Positions 25,432 through 33,720 of a stretch of 64,000 nt of DNA are shown one piece after another. The position numbers and the translations under genes were made by a program. The stretch is from assembly GCF_018614095.1 (NCBI RefSeq), contig NZ_JAGGOY010000034.1:47783-111782 (forward strand), in the 5' to 3' direction. Position 1 is the first letter of the stretch. Every line of letters begins with the position of its first letter. Source of the stretch: Streptomyces sp. ISL-87 (lineage in GTDB: Bacteria > Actinomycetota > Actinomycetes > Streptomycetales > Streptomycetaceae). Under the pieces are notes generated by a model that saw only the letters and a list, made by a program, of their open reading frames with translations, did no database searches and was not told where the DNA came from.

Positions 25432-26280
25432 TTACGGCTTCGGCAGCGTGCAGCCGGCGCGGCTCAGGTCGATCGTGTTGCCGGCGCCTATGCAGGGGAC
25501 GATGATGTACGTCTCCTGACCGTAGTTGATGCCCTCGCGGACGGTCACGTTGCCGTTCTCGTCGACCTCGCACGGATTGTTGTCCGTGCAGCGCTGGCCG
25601 TCCTCATTGCCCGTGTTGTTGACGGCGACGACCTTGCCGGTCGTCGTGTCGATCACCGGTGAGCCGGAGGTGCCGCCGATGGTGTTGCAGGACGAGGTGT
25701 AGCGGACCGAGTCCTTCCAGGTCCACTCGCCCTCCTTGAGGCGGTACGCGAACCCGTCGATGTTGCAGCTGTAGGTCCGCTTCCAGTACCCGGACACGAC
25801 CTTGATCGCCGAACCCTGCGTGGGGTGCGTGTCGTTGAGGGTGAGCGCGCTGATGCCGTACTGGCTCTGGATCTGGGCGTACGTCTTGGTCAGCTGGTAG
25901 ATCGAGATGTCCGTGTCGGTCATCGTCGCGTACGCGATCTTGCTGGCCCGCAGCGTCCCGACCTTGGAACCGCTCGCGTTGAGCAGCGAGAACGAACGCG
26001 TGGACGGCTGGTCCTTGATGACCTCACCGGCCGCCGGGAAGCCGGTCTCCAGGCAGTGCCCGTTGGAGAGGACCAGCGCGGGGTCGCCCGGCTGGGAGCC
26101 GGGCGCACGGACGACGGAGCCGGAACAGTTGCTGAGTGCGACCGTCCCCGCGTAATTGACCGCGACGGCGACCGCGACGGCGGCCTTGTCGGTGTCCTGG
26201 GGGGCTGACGCAACGGCCGGGGCTGCCGCCGCTCCCGCTAAGAGCAGGGAGAGCGCGGCACCGACGAGAGGCTTGTACAT
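25432..26280 (-). CDS. Secreted trypsin-like serine protease
   Basis: 282 residues from ATG 26280. A signal peptide (YKPLVGAALSLLLAGAAAAP) is cut near AVASAP. The catalytic triad of a V8/trypsin-type protease is readable: His in LSNGHCLE, Asp in TMTDTDISIY and Ser in IGGTSGSPVID. Cysteines at NCSGS, SCNIDG, SCNTIG, RCTDNNPCE and CIGAG, AGCTLP suggest disulphides. It acts outside the cell. It starts back to back with the SWIM-protein gene, with a 151-bp divergent region. Confidence 0.92.
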   Translation of the reverse strand: MYKPLVGAALSLLLAGAAAAPAVASAPQDTDKAAVAVAVAVNYAGTVALSNCSGSVVRAPGSQPGDPALVLSNGHCLETGFPAAGEVIKDQPSTRSFSLLNASGSKVGTLRASKIAYATMTDTDISIYQLTKTYAQIQSQYGISALTLNDTHPTQGSAIKVVSGYWKRTYSCNIDGFAYRLKEGEWTWKDSVRYTSSCNTIGGTSGSPVIDTTTGKVVAVNNTGNEDGQRCTDNNPCEVDENGNVTVREGINYGQETYIIVPCIGAGNTIDLSRAGCTLPKP

Positions 26281-26431
26281 GTGGGGGTTCCCCTCTGATG
26301 GCGATGCAACCGAAGATCCTCCGGTTGTCATGCGCATTGTTGGGACATCCATCCCAACCCACAAGAGGGCATGCGTGTTTCGGGAACTCCGCACGACGGC
26401 GTTGTCAGTGCTGGCACCTAGCGTGCCGTTC

Positions 26432-27844
26432 ATGACCCGATCCGTTCAGGCACTCGCCTACGTACGCCCATCCGCCCTCACCTCCGACGGAGCCGGGCGG
26501 CTCCTCGGGCTGGAGACCGCCGGGGGGCTCACCCCGGTCGGCGCCGAGGCGCATCCGCAGTTCTTCGCGGGGTTCCTGAGGTCGCCTCAGGCCGCCGCCC
26601 GGGGACTGCTGGCCGTCGCCGACGTCGCCGCCGCGCGCTACTACCAGCGCACCCTGCGGGCCTCGCTGGACCCGGTGGTCACCGGCAACGGCGACCGGCT
26701 GCGGTTCGAGTCGTTCTCCGGATGCTGCGGGGTGTACGCCCGGCTCGATGTGCTCCAGGACGGCCTCGACGGAGCGGACACCGGGCACGGAACCACCAAC
26801 GTGGACGTGAACAACCCGCTCCGCGAGGCGCTTTCGCGACTGTCCGGGGACGAGCCGCTGCACCTGCGCGTCGGCCCCGAGGAACTGGCCGTCACCACGC
26901 TGGACGGGCCCGTCGTGGAGAAGAAGGTACCGCTGCCCGACCGCTGGCTGCGCGGGTTCGCCGAGTCACAGGTGATCTCCGTCGGCTTCGATCTGCGGGC
27001 CGAGCTGACCGCCGCCGAGGCGGTGCGGTTCCTCCGCGCGCTTCCGCGTACCGCCACCACCGGCGGCGGGGGTGCCGGCGGACGCGGGCCGATGTGGGTC
27101 GTGCCCGCCGGGCGCACCCTGCGTCCCACCACGCGGCCGGTCCCCGGCGCCGTCTGCCTGCCCGGCCCCGAGCGGCTCGCCGCGCTCCAGCGGGTACTGC
27201 GGCACGCCACCGGACTGCGTGTGTACGGTCCGGCCGCCCATGACGGCGCGGCCACCGCCGCCGCCTGGGAGGTGACCATGCCCGGGATGCGGCTCACCCT
27301 CACCCTCTCCCCTGAGCCCGCCCGCGGCTTCTCCGGTGAAGGCGGCGTCCTGGAGGCGCTGGCCACCGACGAGGCCGCCGGCGACGCCGAGCTCGTCTCC
27401 GTACTGCTGGCCTGGGAACCGCGGATCGACACCGCCGACCTCGCCGAGCAGTCCGGCCTCACCGTGGCACGCGTCCGCGCGGCCCTGGCCCGCCTCGGCA
27501 CGGCCGGCCGGGTCGGATACGACGTCGCCGACGCCGCGTACTTCCACCGCGAGTTGCCGTACGACGCCGGCCGTGCGGAACGCCACAACCCGCGGCTGGT
27601 CGCCGCCCGCGCCCTGCTCGCCGGGGGCGCGGTCACCCTGGGGCCGGACACCACCGCCACCGTGGCCTCCGGGGAGCGGCGCTACCAGGTCCGCGAGGCG
27701 CCCGGCGGGGTGCTGAGCTGCACCTGCCAGTGGTGGGCCGACTACCGGGGCCGGCGGGGGCCGTGCAAGCACGCACTCGCCGTCCGGATGGCGAAGCGCG
27801 CCGCGCTCACCGCCCCTGCTCTCACCACCGGAGGGGCGCGATGA
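26432..27844 (+). CDS. SWIM zinc-finger domain protein
   Basis: 470 residues from ATG 26432. The C-terminus carries the SWIM motif CxC-x(n)-CxH: LSCTCQWWADYRGRRGPCKH (about 440-460). The N-terminal 200 residues (FFAGFLRSPQAAARGLLAVA, ESFSGCCGVYARLDVLQDGL) are conserved in actinobacterial SWIM proteins of unknown role. A winged-helix-like stretch (TADLAEQSGLTVARVRAALA) precedes the SWIM finger. The protein likely binds nucleic acid or protein. A TAGCGT hexamer ends 7 nt before the start, so a leaderless mRNA is probable. The downstream DUF6493 gene is its probable partner. Confidence 0.88.
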   Translation: MTRSVQALAYVRPSALTSDGAGRLLGLETAGGLTPVGAEAHPQFFAGFLRSPQAAARGLLAVADVAAARYYQRTLRASLDPVVTGNGDRLRFESFSGCCGVYARLDVLQDGLDGADTGHGTTNVDVNNPLREALSRLSGDEPLHLRVGPEELAVTTLDGPVVEKKVPLPDRWLRGFAESQVISVGFDLRAELTAAEAVRFLRALPRTATTGGGGAGGRGPMWVVPAGRTLRPTTRPVPGAVCLPGPERLAALQRVLRHATGLRVYGPAAHDGAATAAAWEVTMPGMRLTLTLSPEPARGFSGEGGVLEALATDEAAGDAELVSVLLAWEPRIDTADLAEQSGLTVARVRAALARLGTAGRVGYDVADAAYFHRELPYDAGRAERHNPRLVAARALLAGGAVTLGPDTTATVASGERRYQVREAPGGVLSCTCQWWADYRGRRGPCKHALAVRMAKRAALTAPALTTGGAR

Positions 27845-27849
27845 ACCCG

Positions 27850-28062
27850 GCCGTCCCGACGCTGGACCCGACCGTCCCGACCTCGACTGTCCCGACTGTC
27901 CCGACTGTCCCGACCGCCCCGACTGTCCCGACCGCCCCGACCGCCCCGACCGCCCCGACCGCGCCGACCTCGACCGTCCCGACCTCGACCGCGCTGAACC
28001 CGACCGCGCTGAACCCGACCGCGCCGACCGCGACCGCCCCGACCGTCCCGACCCCGACCGCG
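27850..28062. repeat. Coding-like minisatellite (Pro-Thr tripeptide repeats)
   Basis: About 210 bp built of 9-bp units such as CCCGACCGT, CCCGACTGT and CCCGACCGC. Read in the frame of the next gene it gives strings of VPT, APT and STVPT. It lies exactly between the SWIM stop (27844) and the DUF6493 ribosome site. An ATGA at 27841-27844 keeps it open as an N-terminal extension. Confidence 0.88.
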
Positions 28063-28077
28063 ATGGAGGCGAACGCG

Positions 28078-30765
28078 ATGGACCCGATCCTCGACGCGGT
28101 CCGCGAAGGCCGCACCGACCTGCTCCCCGGGCTGCTGGCGCCCCTGACCGTGCCGGAGCGCCGGGCCCTCCTGGCCGAACTGACCACCCTGCGCCGCGAG
28201 ATCCGCGGCTGGGAATGGCAACGCGGCCAGGAACGCGACCGGATCCGCCCCGGCCTGCTCCTCGCGGGCGCCGCGTGCGCCACCGGCGCGGCCGCCGCGG
28301 CCTCCTGGATCGGCGCGCGCGACCTGCGCAGCTGGCGGCAGCCCTCCGCCACCCTGTTCCGCGAGCTGCTCGCCGACCGCGACCCCGGCTGGCTCGGCGA
28401 CGTCGCCCACCGCCTCGCGGCCCGCGCCGCCACCGCCGCGGCCGACTATCCGCTGATCCGCGAGCTGGTCGGGCTCGCCGACTGCCCGGTCCCCACCACC
28501 GACGCGTTCGTACACGGCTGGGCCCTGTCCATGGTCATGCCCGCCCGTCCGCGCTCCGATCGCCGCCCGCTGTCGGTCGCACTGCGCGAGGACCCGCACG
28601 TACGGGAGCTGGTGCCCCTGCTGTTCGCGACGGTCGAGCCCGCCGACGCCCTCGCCTGGTACGCCCATCCGCAGGCCCCGGGCCACTGGCCGTCGGAGCT
28701 GACCGCGCTCGCGGCGGAGGGCATCGTCGAGCGCCGGATCCTGGTCGACGGCTGCGTCTCCCGGCTGCTGCGTGGCGGCCGGCAGAACCAGCTGAAGTTC
28801 TTCCTCGTACTGCTCCAGCGTCTGGAGCTCACCCTGGACGAGGAGCAGGAGCGCACGGCCGACTGGATCGCGATGTCCGCCGACGGACCGTCCCCGCTCG
28901 CCAGACACGCCCAGCAGGTCATCGCCCGGCTGTCCGAGGCGGACCGGCTCCCGGTCGGGCGGCTCGCGGAGATGTCGGGCGCGGTCCTCTTCCGCCCGGA
29001 GAAGAAGCTCGTACGCACCCAACTGGTCCTGCTGGGCAAGGCCTTGCAGCGTGACCGGGGCGCCCGCCACGAGCTGCTGCCGGCCGTCGCCGCCGCCTTC
29101 GGCCACGAGGACACCGCACTGCAGGAGCGCGCCCTCAAGCTCATCGCCAAGCACCTGCGCCCGGACGACGGCGACCTGCGCGCGGAACTCGCCTTCCAGG
29201 CGGAACTGCTGAGCCCGGTCCACCGGCGCGCGGCCGCGGAACTCCTCGGCGCCGTCGTCGAGCCGGCCGACCAGCCGGCGTACGAGGAGATCCTCCCTCC
29301 GGCGCCGGGCCGCCACCGCCTCGGACCCACGCCGCCGACGATCGCCGAGACCGTCGAGCTGGTGGCGGCCCTGGTCAAGTCCCCGGCCCCGACGGTCGCC
29401 GAGTTCGAATCGGCCCTGGACGGTCTCGTCCGGCATGCCCACCGCGACCGGGCGGCCCTGGCCACGGTCCTGCGCCCGGCGCTGGCCGACCGCTGGTGGA
29501 CGGGGGAGGGCGACGGGCTGGTGGAGGCGCACCAGCTGCACGGGCTGGACGTAGTGGCGGCGGCGGTACTGGGCCGCGTCCGCCCGCACGGCCTGCGGCC
29601 GGCCCGCGGCCACCAGGACAACGGCGGCCACCAGGACAACGGCGGCCACGACTGCATCCACGTCGCGCTGAGCGCGGTGACCACCGCCCGGCTGCGCGAG
29701 GCAGCGCACCGGACGCTGACCGACCCGCTGCCGTTCCTGCTCGCCACCCCCACCTGGGAGACGGGCAGCGTGGAACCGGACGAGCTCGTCGAGCGCCTCG
29801 CCGCCTACCGTCGGCTGGGTGCGGAGCCGGCCCCGGCCGACTTCGCCCAGGCGCTGCTACGGGTCCGGCGCGATCCCCGCGCCGCCCCGGCGGCGGCCGC
29901 CCTGGGCACCCGTGAGGGCGACCGGCTCGCGGTCTGGCTCACCACGGCCGGCGAGCCGCCCGAGCTGCTGCGCCGGGTGAAGGACCCGGACCCGCAGGTC
30001 ACCCACTCCTGGTGGGACCGGGCCCGCGAGTCGGTGCGGCACATCGTCGTCGAGACCCGGGAACGGCTCGTGGTGCAGCAGGAGTTCCCGGCCGTGTTCC
30101 ACCGGATCGGCCGCCCGCACCTCGGTACCGGCCGACGCTGCTACCACTGGCACGGGGACACCGCCGCCCGTCAGGCCGTACTGCCCGAGGACCGCGAGAC
30201 GCAGGCGGCCTGGCTGCTGCCCGAGGTGACGGCCTGCGCCACGGCCGACGAGCGCGGCGCGGGCGCGCTGCTGCCGAGGCTGGCCGAGCTGGGCGGCCCC
30301 GCGGGTCCGGCCGTGCACCTGGTGGTGGCCACCGGGCTGGGCGCGCGCCATGCCGAGGACCGGCTGGCGGCTGTCGACGCGTTGCTGGTCCTCGCGGCCC
30401 GGGGTGAGCTGGACGCCGCGAGGATCGGGCGGGACCTGGCCGAGCTGCTGCGGCTCGGCACGGTCAAGCCCAACCGGCTGGCGGACGCCGCGCGCACGGC
30501 CGCCGCCACGGGTGCGTACGCCACCACCTGGGCGGTGCTCGCCGAGGTGCTGCCCGCGCTGCTGGCGGACGCCGCCGCTGTGCGCGGTGCGGGCGAGGTG
30601 CTGGCCGTGGCCGCGGACTGCGTGGAACGCTCCGCCGTGACCGGCCTCACTCCCGCGGCCCTGACAGCGGTCGCCTCGCGCACCGGCTCCTCGCAGCTGG
30701 TCGCGCAGGCCCGGCGGCTGAGGGCGGCGCTGACGCAGCCGGCGGCGGCACCGGAGCCGCGGTAG
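28078..30765 (+). CDS. DUF6493-family protein
   Basis: 895 residues from ATG 28078, chosen because GGAGG lies 8 nt upstream and the family-like N-terminus starts there (MDPILDAVREGRTDLLPGLL, ERRALLAELTTLRREIRGWE). An in-frame ATG at 27841, overlapping the SWIM stop as ATGA, would add 79 residues of Pro-Thr repeat; either start is possible. The protein is long, alpha-helical and repeat-like (HEAT-like segments such as HEDTALQERALKLIAKHLRP). It has no signal peptide and no recognised catalytic motif. An 18-bp duplication (29608-29643) encodes GHQDNG twice. It and the SWIM protein probably act together. Confidence 0.85.
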   Translation: MDPILDAVREGRTDLLPGLLAPLTVPERRALLAELTTLRREIRGWEWQRGQERDRIRPGLLLAGAACATGAAAAASWIGARDLRSWRQPSATLFRELLADRDPGWLGDVAHRLAARAATAAADYPLIRELVGLADCPVPTTDAFVHGWALSMVMPARPRSDRRPLSVALREDPHVRELVPLLFATVEPADALAWYAHPQAPGHWPSELTALAAEGIVERRILVDGCVSRLLRGGRQNQLKFFLVLLQRLELTLDEEQERTADWIAMSADGPSPLARHAQQVIARLSEADRLPVGRLAEMSGAVLFRPEKKLVRTQLVLLGKALQRDRGARHELLPAVAAAFGHEDTALQERALKLIAKHLRPDDGDLRAELAFQAELLSPVHRRAAAELLGAVVEPADQPAYEEILPPAPGRHRLGPTPPTIAETVELVAALVKSPAPTVAEFESALDGLVRHAHRDRAALATVLRPALADRWWTGEGDGLVEAHQLHGLDVVAAAVLGRVRPHGLRPARGHQDNGGHQDNGGHDCIHVALSAVTTARLREAAHRTLTDPLPFLLATPTWETGSVEPDELVERLAAYRRLGAEPAPADFAQALLRVRRDPRAAPAAAALGTREGDRLAVWLTTAGEPPELLRRVKDPDPQVTHSWWDRARESVRHIVVETRERLVVQQEFPAVFHRIGRPHLGTGRRCYHWHGDTAARQAVLPEDRETQAAWLLPEVTACATADERGAGALLPRLAELGGPAGPAVHLVVATGLGARHAEDRLAAVDALLVLAARGELDAARIGRDLAELLRLGTVKPNRLADAARTAAATGAYATTWAVLAEVLPALLADAAAVRGAGEVLAVAADCVERSAVTGLTPAALTAVASRTGSSQLVAQARRLRAALTQPAAAPEPR

Positions 30766-30787
30766 GGGTGGGGGAGTGACGGCCCCG

Positions 30788-31177
30788 CTATCGCCTGCGC
30801 GAAGCGGCGCCGCTGCTGACGAGGAGGGCGTCGCTGATGAGGCGGACGCCGCGAGCGAGGCGGCCCAGCTGCTCAAGCTCGACGGCGTACATCCTGATCG
30901 TGTTCTCTATGACGGCCTCGGCCACGCCCATCGAGGGCAGCTCGGCCCGGCTGGTCTCCAGGGCCACCCGCACCGCCCGCATTTCGTGCTGGAGCTGGAG
31001 CTGGGCGTGCCGGGTCAGAAGCACCGGGTGGCGGGTCAGCGTGGAGTATCCGGCGTAGCGGGCCGGCAGCAGGTCGCGCAGCCAGCGGGTGGCGGTGCGC
31101 TCCCAGTCGTGCGTTCCGGGCGTCTTGACCTGGCAGGGCCAGTCGGGGCTGAGCGTGGTAAGAGCCGTCTGGGGCAT
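30788..31177 (-). CDS. Conserved small protein of unknown function
   Basis: 129 residues from ATG 31177, with GGAAG 10 nt upstream. Features are DWERTATRWLRDLLPARYAG near the N-terminus, then a long amphipathic helix region (HAQLQLQHEMRAVRVALE) and VIENTIRMYAVELEQLGRLA. I recognise the general type as a Streptomyces-specific helical protein but no function. There is no signal peptide or membrane helix. It converges on the DUF6493 gene with 22 bp between and is read from the AT-rich region upstream. Confidence 0.75.
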   Translation of the reverse strand: MPQTALTTLSPDWPCQVKTPGTHDWERTATRWLRDLLPARYAGYSTLTRHPVLLTRHAQLQLQHEMRAVRVALETSRAELPSMGVAEAVIENTIRMYAVELEQLGRLARGVRLISDALLVSSGAASRRR

Positions 31178-31502
31178 TCTCGTCGCTTCCGAGAGGTGTC
31201 GAACTCTGATCGAGAGGTGGTTGGGGCGGCCTCGGCCCAGGGGTTGATCGAGGCCGCCAGAGCGCCGGCGGGATCCGAAAGCCCGGATTGAACGCCCGGG
31301 AGCGCCGCGAGGAGGCGAGCGGTCGAGCGGAGCATTCGTTCTGGGAGGGCATGGGGTCGCCCTCCGTGGCATCTGGTGAATCCCTGCGCCAGTTAGAGTA
31401 AATATATATACCGTCGAGTAAGCAAGCGTATGTAAAAATTCATGCGCCCGCAGGGCATGAAAACGCCCGCCGAAGACCGGGTGAAATCGGGACGCGCCGG
31501 GC
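31178..31502. other. Intergenic region with AT-rich promoter segment
   Basis: 325 bp without a credible gene. Positions about 31395-31442 are unusually AT-rich (TAAATATATATACC, GTATGTAAAAATTCATG) for this genome. This is the only available promoter for the small protein at 31177. No clear regulator site was found. Minus-strand open frames here are Arg/Pro-rich shadows. Confidence 0.5.
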
Positions 31503-32420
31503 TTAGAGGAAGAATCCGTGCTGGTCAGCGACCTGCTCGTACCCCTCAAGCCGCGCCTGCGTCCGCTCGGGATCTGCGTCGGCCATCGCCTGGAGGAGGG
31601 CCGCGGACAGCATCCCCGGCGCCGCGTACGAGTCGAACACCAGCCGTGACCCGGTGCCGGCGGTGAGCGCCACGTCCGCCTCGTCCACCAGCGGCCCCAG
31701 CGTGGGATCCGTGATCAGCGCGATGCGCAGCCCCGCGCTGCGCGCGGCCCGCAGCGCCGCCAGCGTCTCCTTGGCGTGCCGGGGCATGGCGAAGGCCAGC
31801 ACCCAGGTGCCACCCGCGGCCCGGGACTGGAGCAGCGCGTCGTACGCGACGCTGCCGCCGCCCGTCACCAGACGTACATCGGGGTGGATGCGCCGGGCCG
31901 CGTAGGCGAAGTACTCGGCCAGTGAGACCGAGATCCGCAGGCCGAGCACCGTCAGCGGCACCGACCGGGCCAGGTGGCGGCCGATGTCCAGCACCTGGTT
32001 GGTGTCGGCGAGCAGCCGGCGTACGTTCTCCAGATTCTGGATCTCGGCATCGACGGCGGCTTGCAGCTCGTTGTGGCGGAGCTGCTCACGGCTGTCCGGA
32101 GATCCCGCGACCGCGCTCAGGGCGATCGGCTGGAGCACCTCCCGCAAGGCGGGGTAGCCGCTGAACCCCAGGGAGGCGGCGAAGCGGGTCACGGACGGCT
32201 GGCTGACGCCGGCCCGTTCCGCGAGCTCCGTGATGGAGAGGAACGCGGCCTCGGTGAGGTGGTCGATGAGGTACTGGGCAATACGCCGCTGCCCGGGGGA
32301 CAGGCGCTGGCCGTCGAAGAGCGCGCGGACCCGGTCGGCCGGGGCGCGCTCACGGTCCGGCGACTGCCCGCTCGGCTTGATCGCGGCCGCCTGTGCGCGT
32401 GCCTGCTGCCCCGATGACAC
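31503..32420 (-). CDS. RpiR/MurR-family transcriptional regulator
   Basis: 305 residues from GTG 32420. The N-terminal helix-turn-helix (about 30-105) has QRRIAQYLIDHLTEAAFLS and LAERAGVSQPSVTRFAASLG. The C-terminal SIS domain (about 130-290) has LTVLGLRISVSLAEYFAYAA, a sugar-phosphate fold, with WVLAFAMPRHAKETLAALRA. RpiR proteins sense phosphosugars and control sugar or amino-sugar genes. It is divergent from the STAND operon across 245 bp that hold two inverted repeats, so it may influence that operon. This link is inference only. Confidence 0.9.
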   Translation of the reverse strand: MSSGQQARAQAAAIKPSGQSPDRERAPADRVRALFDGQRLSPGQRRIAQYLIDHLTEAAFLSITELAERAGVSQPSVTRFAASLGFSGYPALREVLQPIALSAVAGSPDSREQLRHNELQAAVDAEIQNLENVRRLLADTNQVLDIGRHLARSVPLTVLGLRISVSLAEYFAYAARRIHPDVRLVTGGGSVAYDALLQSRAAGGTWVLAFAMPRHAKETLAALRAARSAGLRIALITDPTLGPLVDEADVALTAGTGSRLVFDSYAAPGMLSAALLQAMADADPERTQARLEGYEQVADQHGFFL

Positions 32421-32555
32421 CGGCGCGCCTCCCTCTTATGCCACTCCTCTTCAAACATAGCTCACACACCGTGGTCGACCGACCAGGCTCCGCCGCCGCC
32501 GGAGCGAGCCTCCCACCGCCGCCCGCACCGGTCCGACCCGTCCCGCGCGGGTGAG

Positions 32556-32607
32556 TTGACCGGTCAATATTCAAGCGGGGCAACGCCGGTGACCGACTGG
32601 CGGTCAC
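32556..32607. promoter_or_regulatory. Paired inverted repeats in the promoter region of the STAND operon
   Basis: TTGACCGGTCAA (32556-32567) is a perfect 12-bp palindrome that includes a TTGACC -35-like sequence. GTGACCG-N5-CGGTCAC (32589-32607) is a second dyad. A further GGTGACCG occurs near 32630. They lie 59-110 bp before the first gene of the operon and suggest tight repression of it. Confidence 0.55.
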
Positions 32608-32665
32608 TCCGGCGCGGCCCAATACTGGCGGTGACCGGCGTCCGTGCCCCGGCACGGGAGGTGCT

Positions 32666-33658
32666 ATGGAAGCCAGGGTCGTCTACGTTCACGGGAACGG
32701 AAACAAGGTCCGCGAGGAATTGCTGAAGTCCCAGTGGGACAAGGCGCTCTTCGGCGCCGACATGGGCGGTGCCTCGCGCATGGCCTACTGGGCGGCGACC
32801 CGGTACCGGGCTCCGCTGCCCGATTCCCGCCCCGACCCGCTCGACGGGGACGACGACGGCACCGGGCGTTTCGAGGAATCGGTGCTGTCCGACAGGAAAT
32901 CCCCCGAGGAATTCGTGGCGCAGACCCTCGCCGAGGCACGCCTGGAGGCCGCCGCCGGCGACCACGAGAGCGTCCCCGGCGCCGCCGCCGGTGACCCGGC
33001 GGAGGCCGCGCTCAGCGAGTGGCTGCGCGAGATGACCTATCTCGCGGATGCCCTCGACGAGGGTGCGGACGGTGAGGGTGAGGGTGAGGGCGGTGCGGAC
33101 CCGGTGCCCGGCACCCCGTCCCCGCTGGAGGCGCTTCCCCTGCCCCGGTTCGCGCGTACGCCGTTGTTCCGGATGCTGGTGGAGCGCACCTTCAAGGACG
33201 TGCACGCCTACTTCTTCGGCGGGGCGGGGCCGCAGATCCGTGAGATGGTCAAGCGTGCGCTGGACGGCGGTCCGGAAGGCGGCCCGCTCGTCGTCGTCGG
33301 CCACAGCCTGGGCACCATCGCCGCCTACGAGGTGCTGCGCGAGGAGCAGCGCGACGTCGACCTCTTCGTCACCGTCGGATCGCCCCTCGCGGTCACCGAG
33401 GTCCAGGACGTCCTGCTGAAGCCTCCCGCGGTTCCGGCCGGGGTCGTGGCCTGGTGCAACGCCTCCGACGCACGGGACCTGGTCGCGCTCGACCACACCA
33501 TGCGGCCCGAGTTCGCCCCGATCCATCTCGTCACCGACCACCTGGTCGTCAACGACAGCTTTAACCATCACGGATTCCGCCAGTACCTCGCGAGCAAGCC
33601 GGTCAGCGAGGCCGTTCGCGGCGTGTTCGGCCGCCTTGCCTCCGAAAAGGCCGAGTGA
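32666..33658 (+). CDS. Cytoplasmic alpha/beta hydrolase, first gene of STAND operon
   Basis: 330 residues from ATG 32666, with GGGAGG upstream. It opens with the strand VVYVHGNGNKV (oxyanion region). The nucleophile elbow is VVGHSLGTIA with Ser214, an acid is likely in SDARDLVALD and the base in FNHHGF (His291/292). These are the marks of a lipase/PGAP1-like serine hydrolase. An acidic low-complexity insert (about 130-150) is unusual. There is no signal peptide, so it acts inside the cell. It lies 62 bp before the STAND gene. As an effector it might attack lipids or esters of the host cell; that role is inferred from context. Confidence 0.85.
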   Translation: MEARVVYVHGNGNKVREELLKSQWDKALFGADMGGASRMAYWAATRYRAPLPDSRPDPLDGDDDGTGRFEESVLSDRKSPEEFVAQTLAEARLEAAAGDHESVPGAAAGDPAEAALSEWLREMTYLADALDEGADGEGEGEGGADPVPGTPSPLEALPLPRFARTPLFRMLVERTFKDVHAYFFGGAGPQIREMVKRALDGGPEGGPLVVVGHSLGTIAAYEVLREEQRDVDLFVTVGSPLAVTEVQDVLLKPPAVPAGVVAWCNASDARDLVALDHTMRPEFAPIHLVTDHLVVNDSFNHHGFRQYLASKPVSEAVRGVFGRLASEKAE

Positions 33659-33720
33659 AACCATGACAAATAGCAGTCAGTCCGTCTGCCGCCTCACGAG
33701 GGCGGCCGGGTAGGTGCGGC

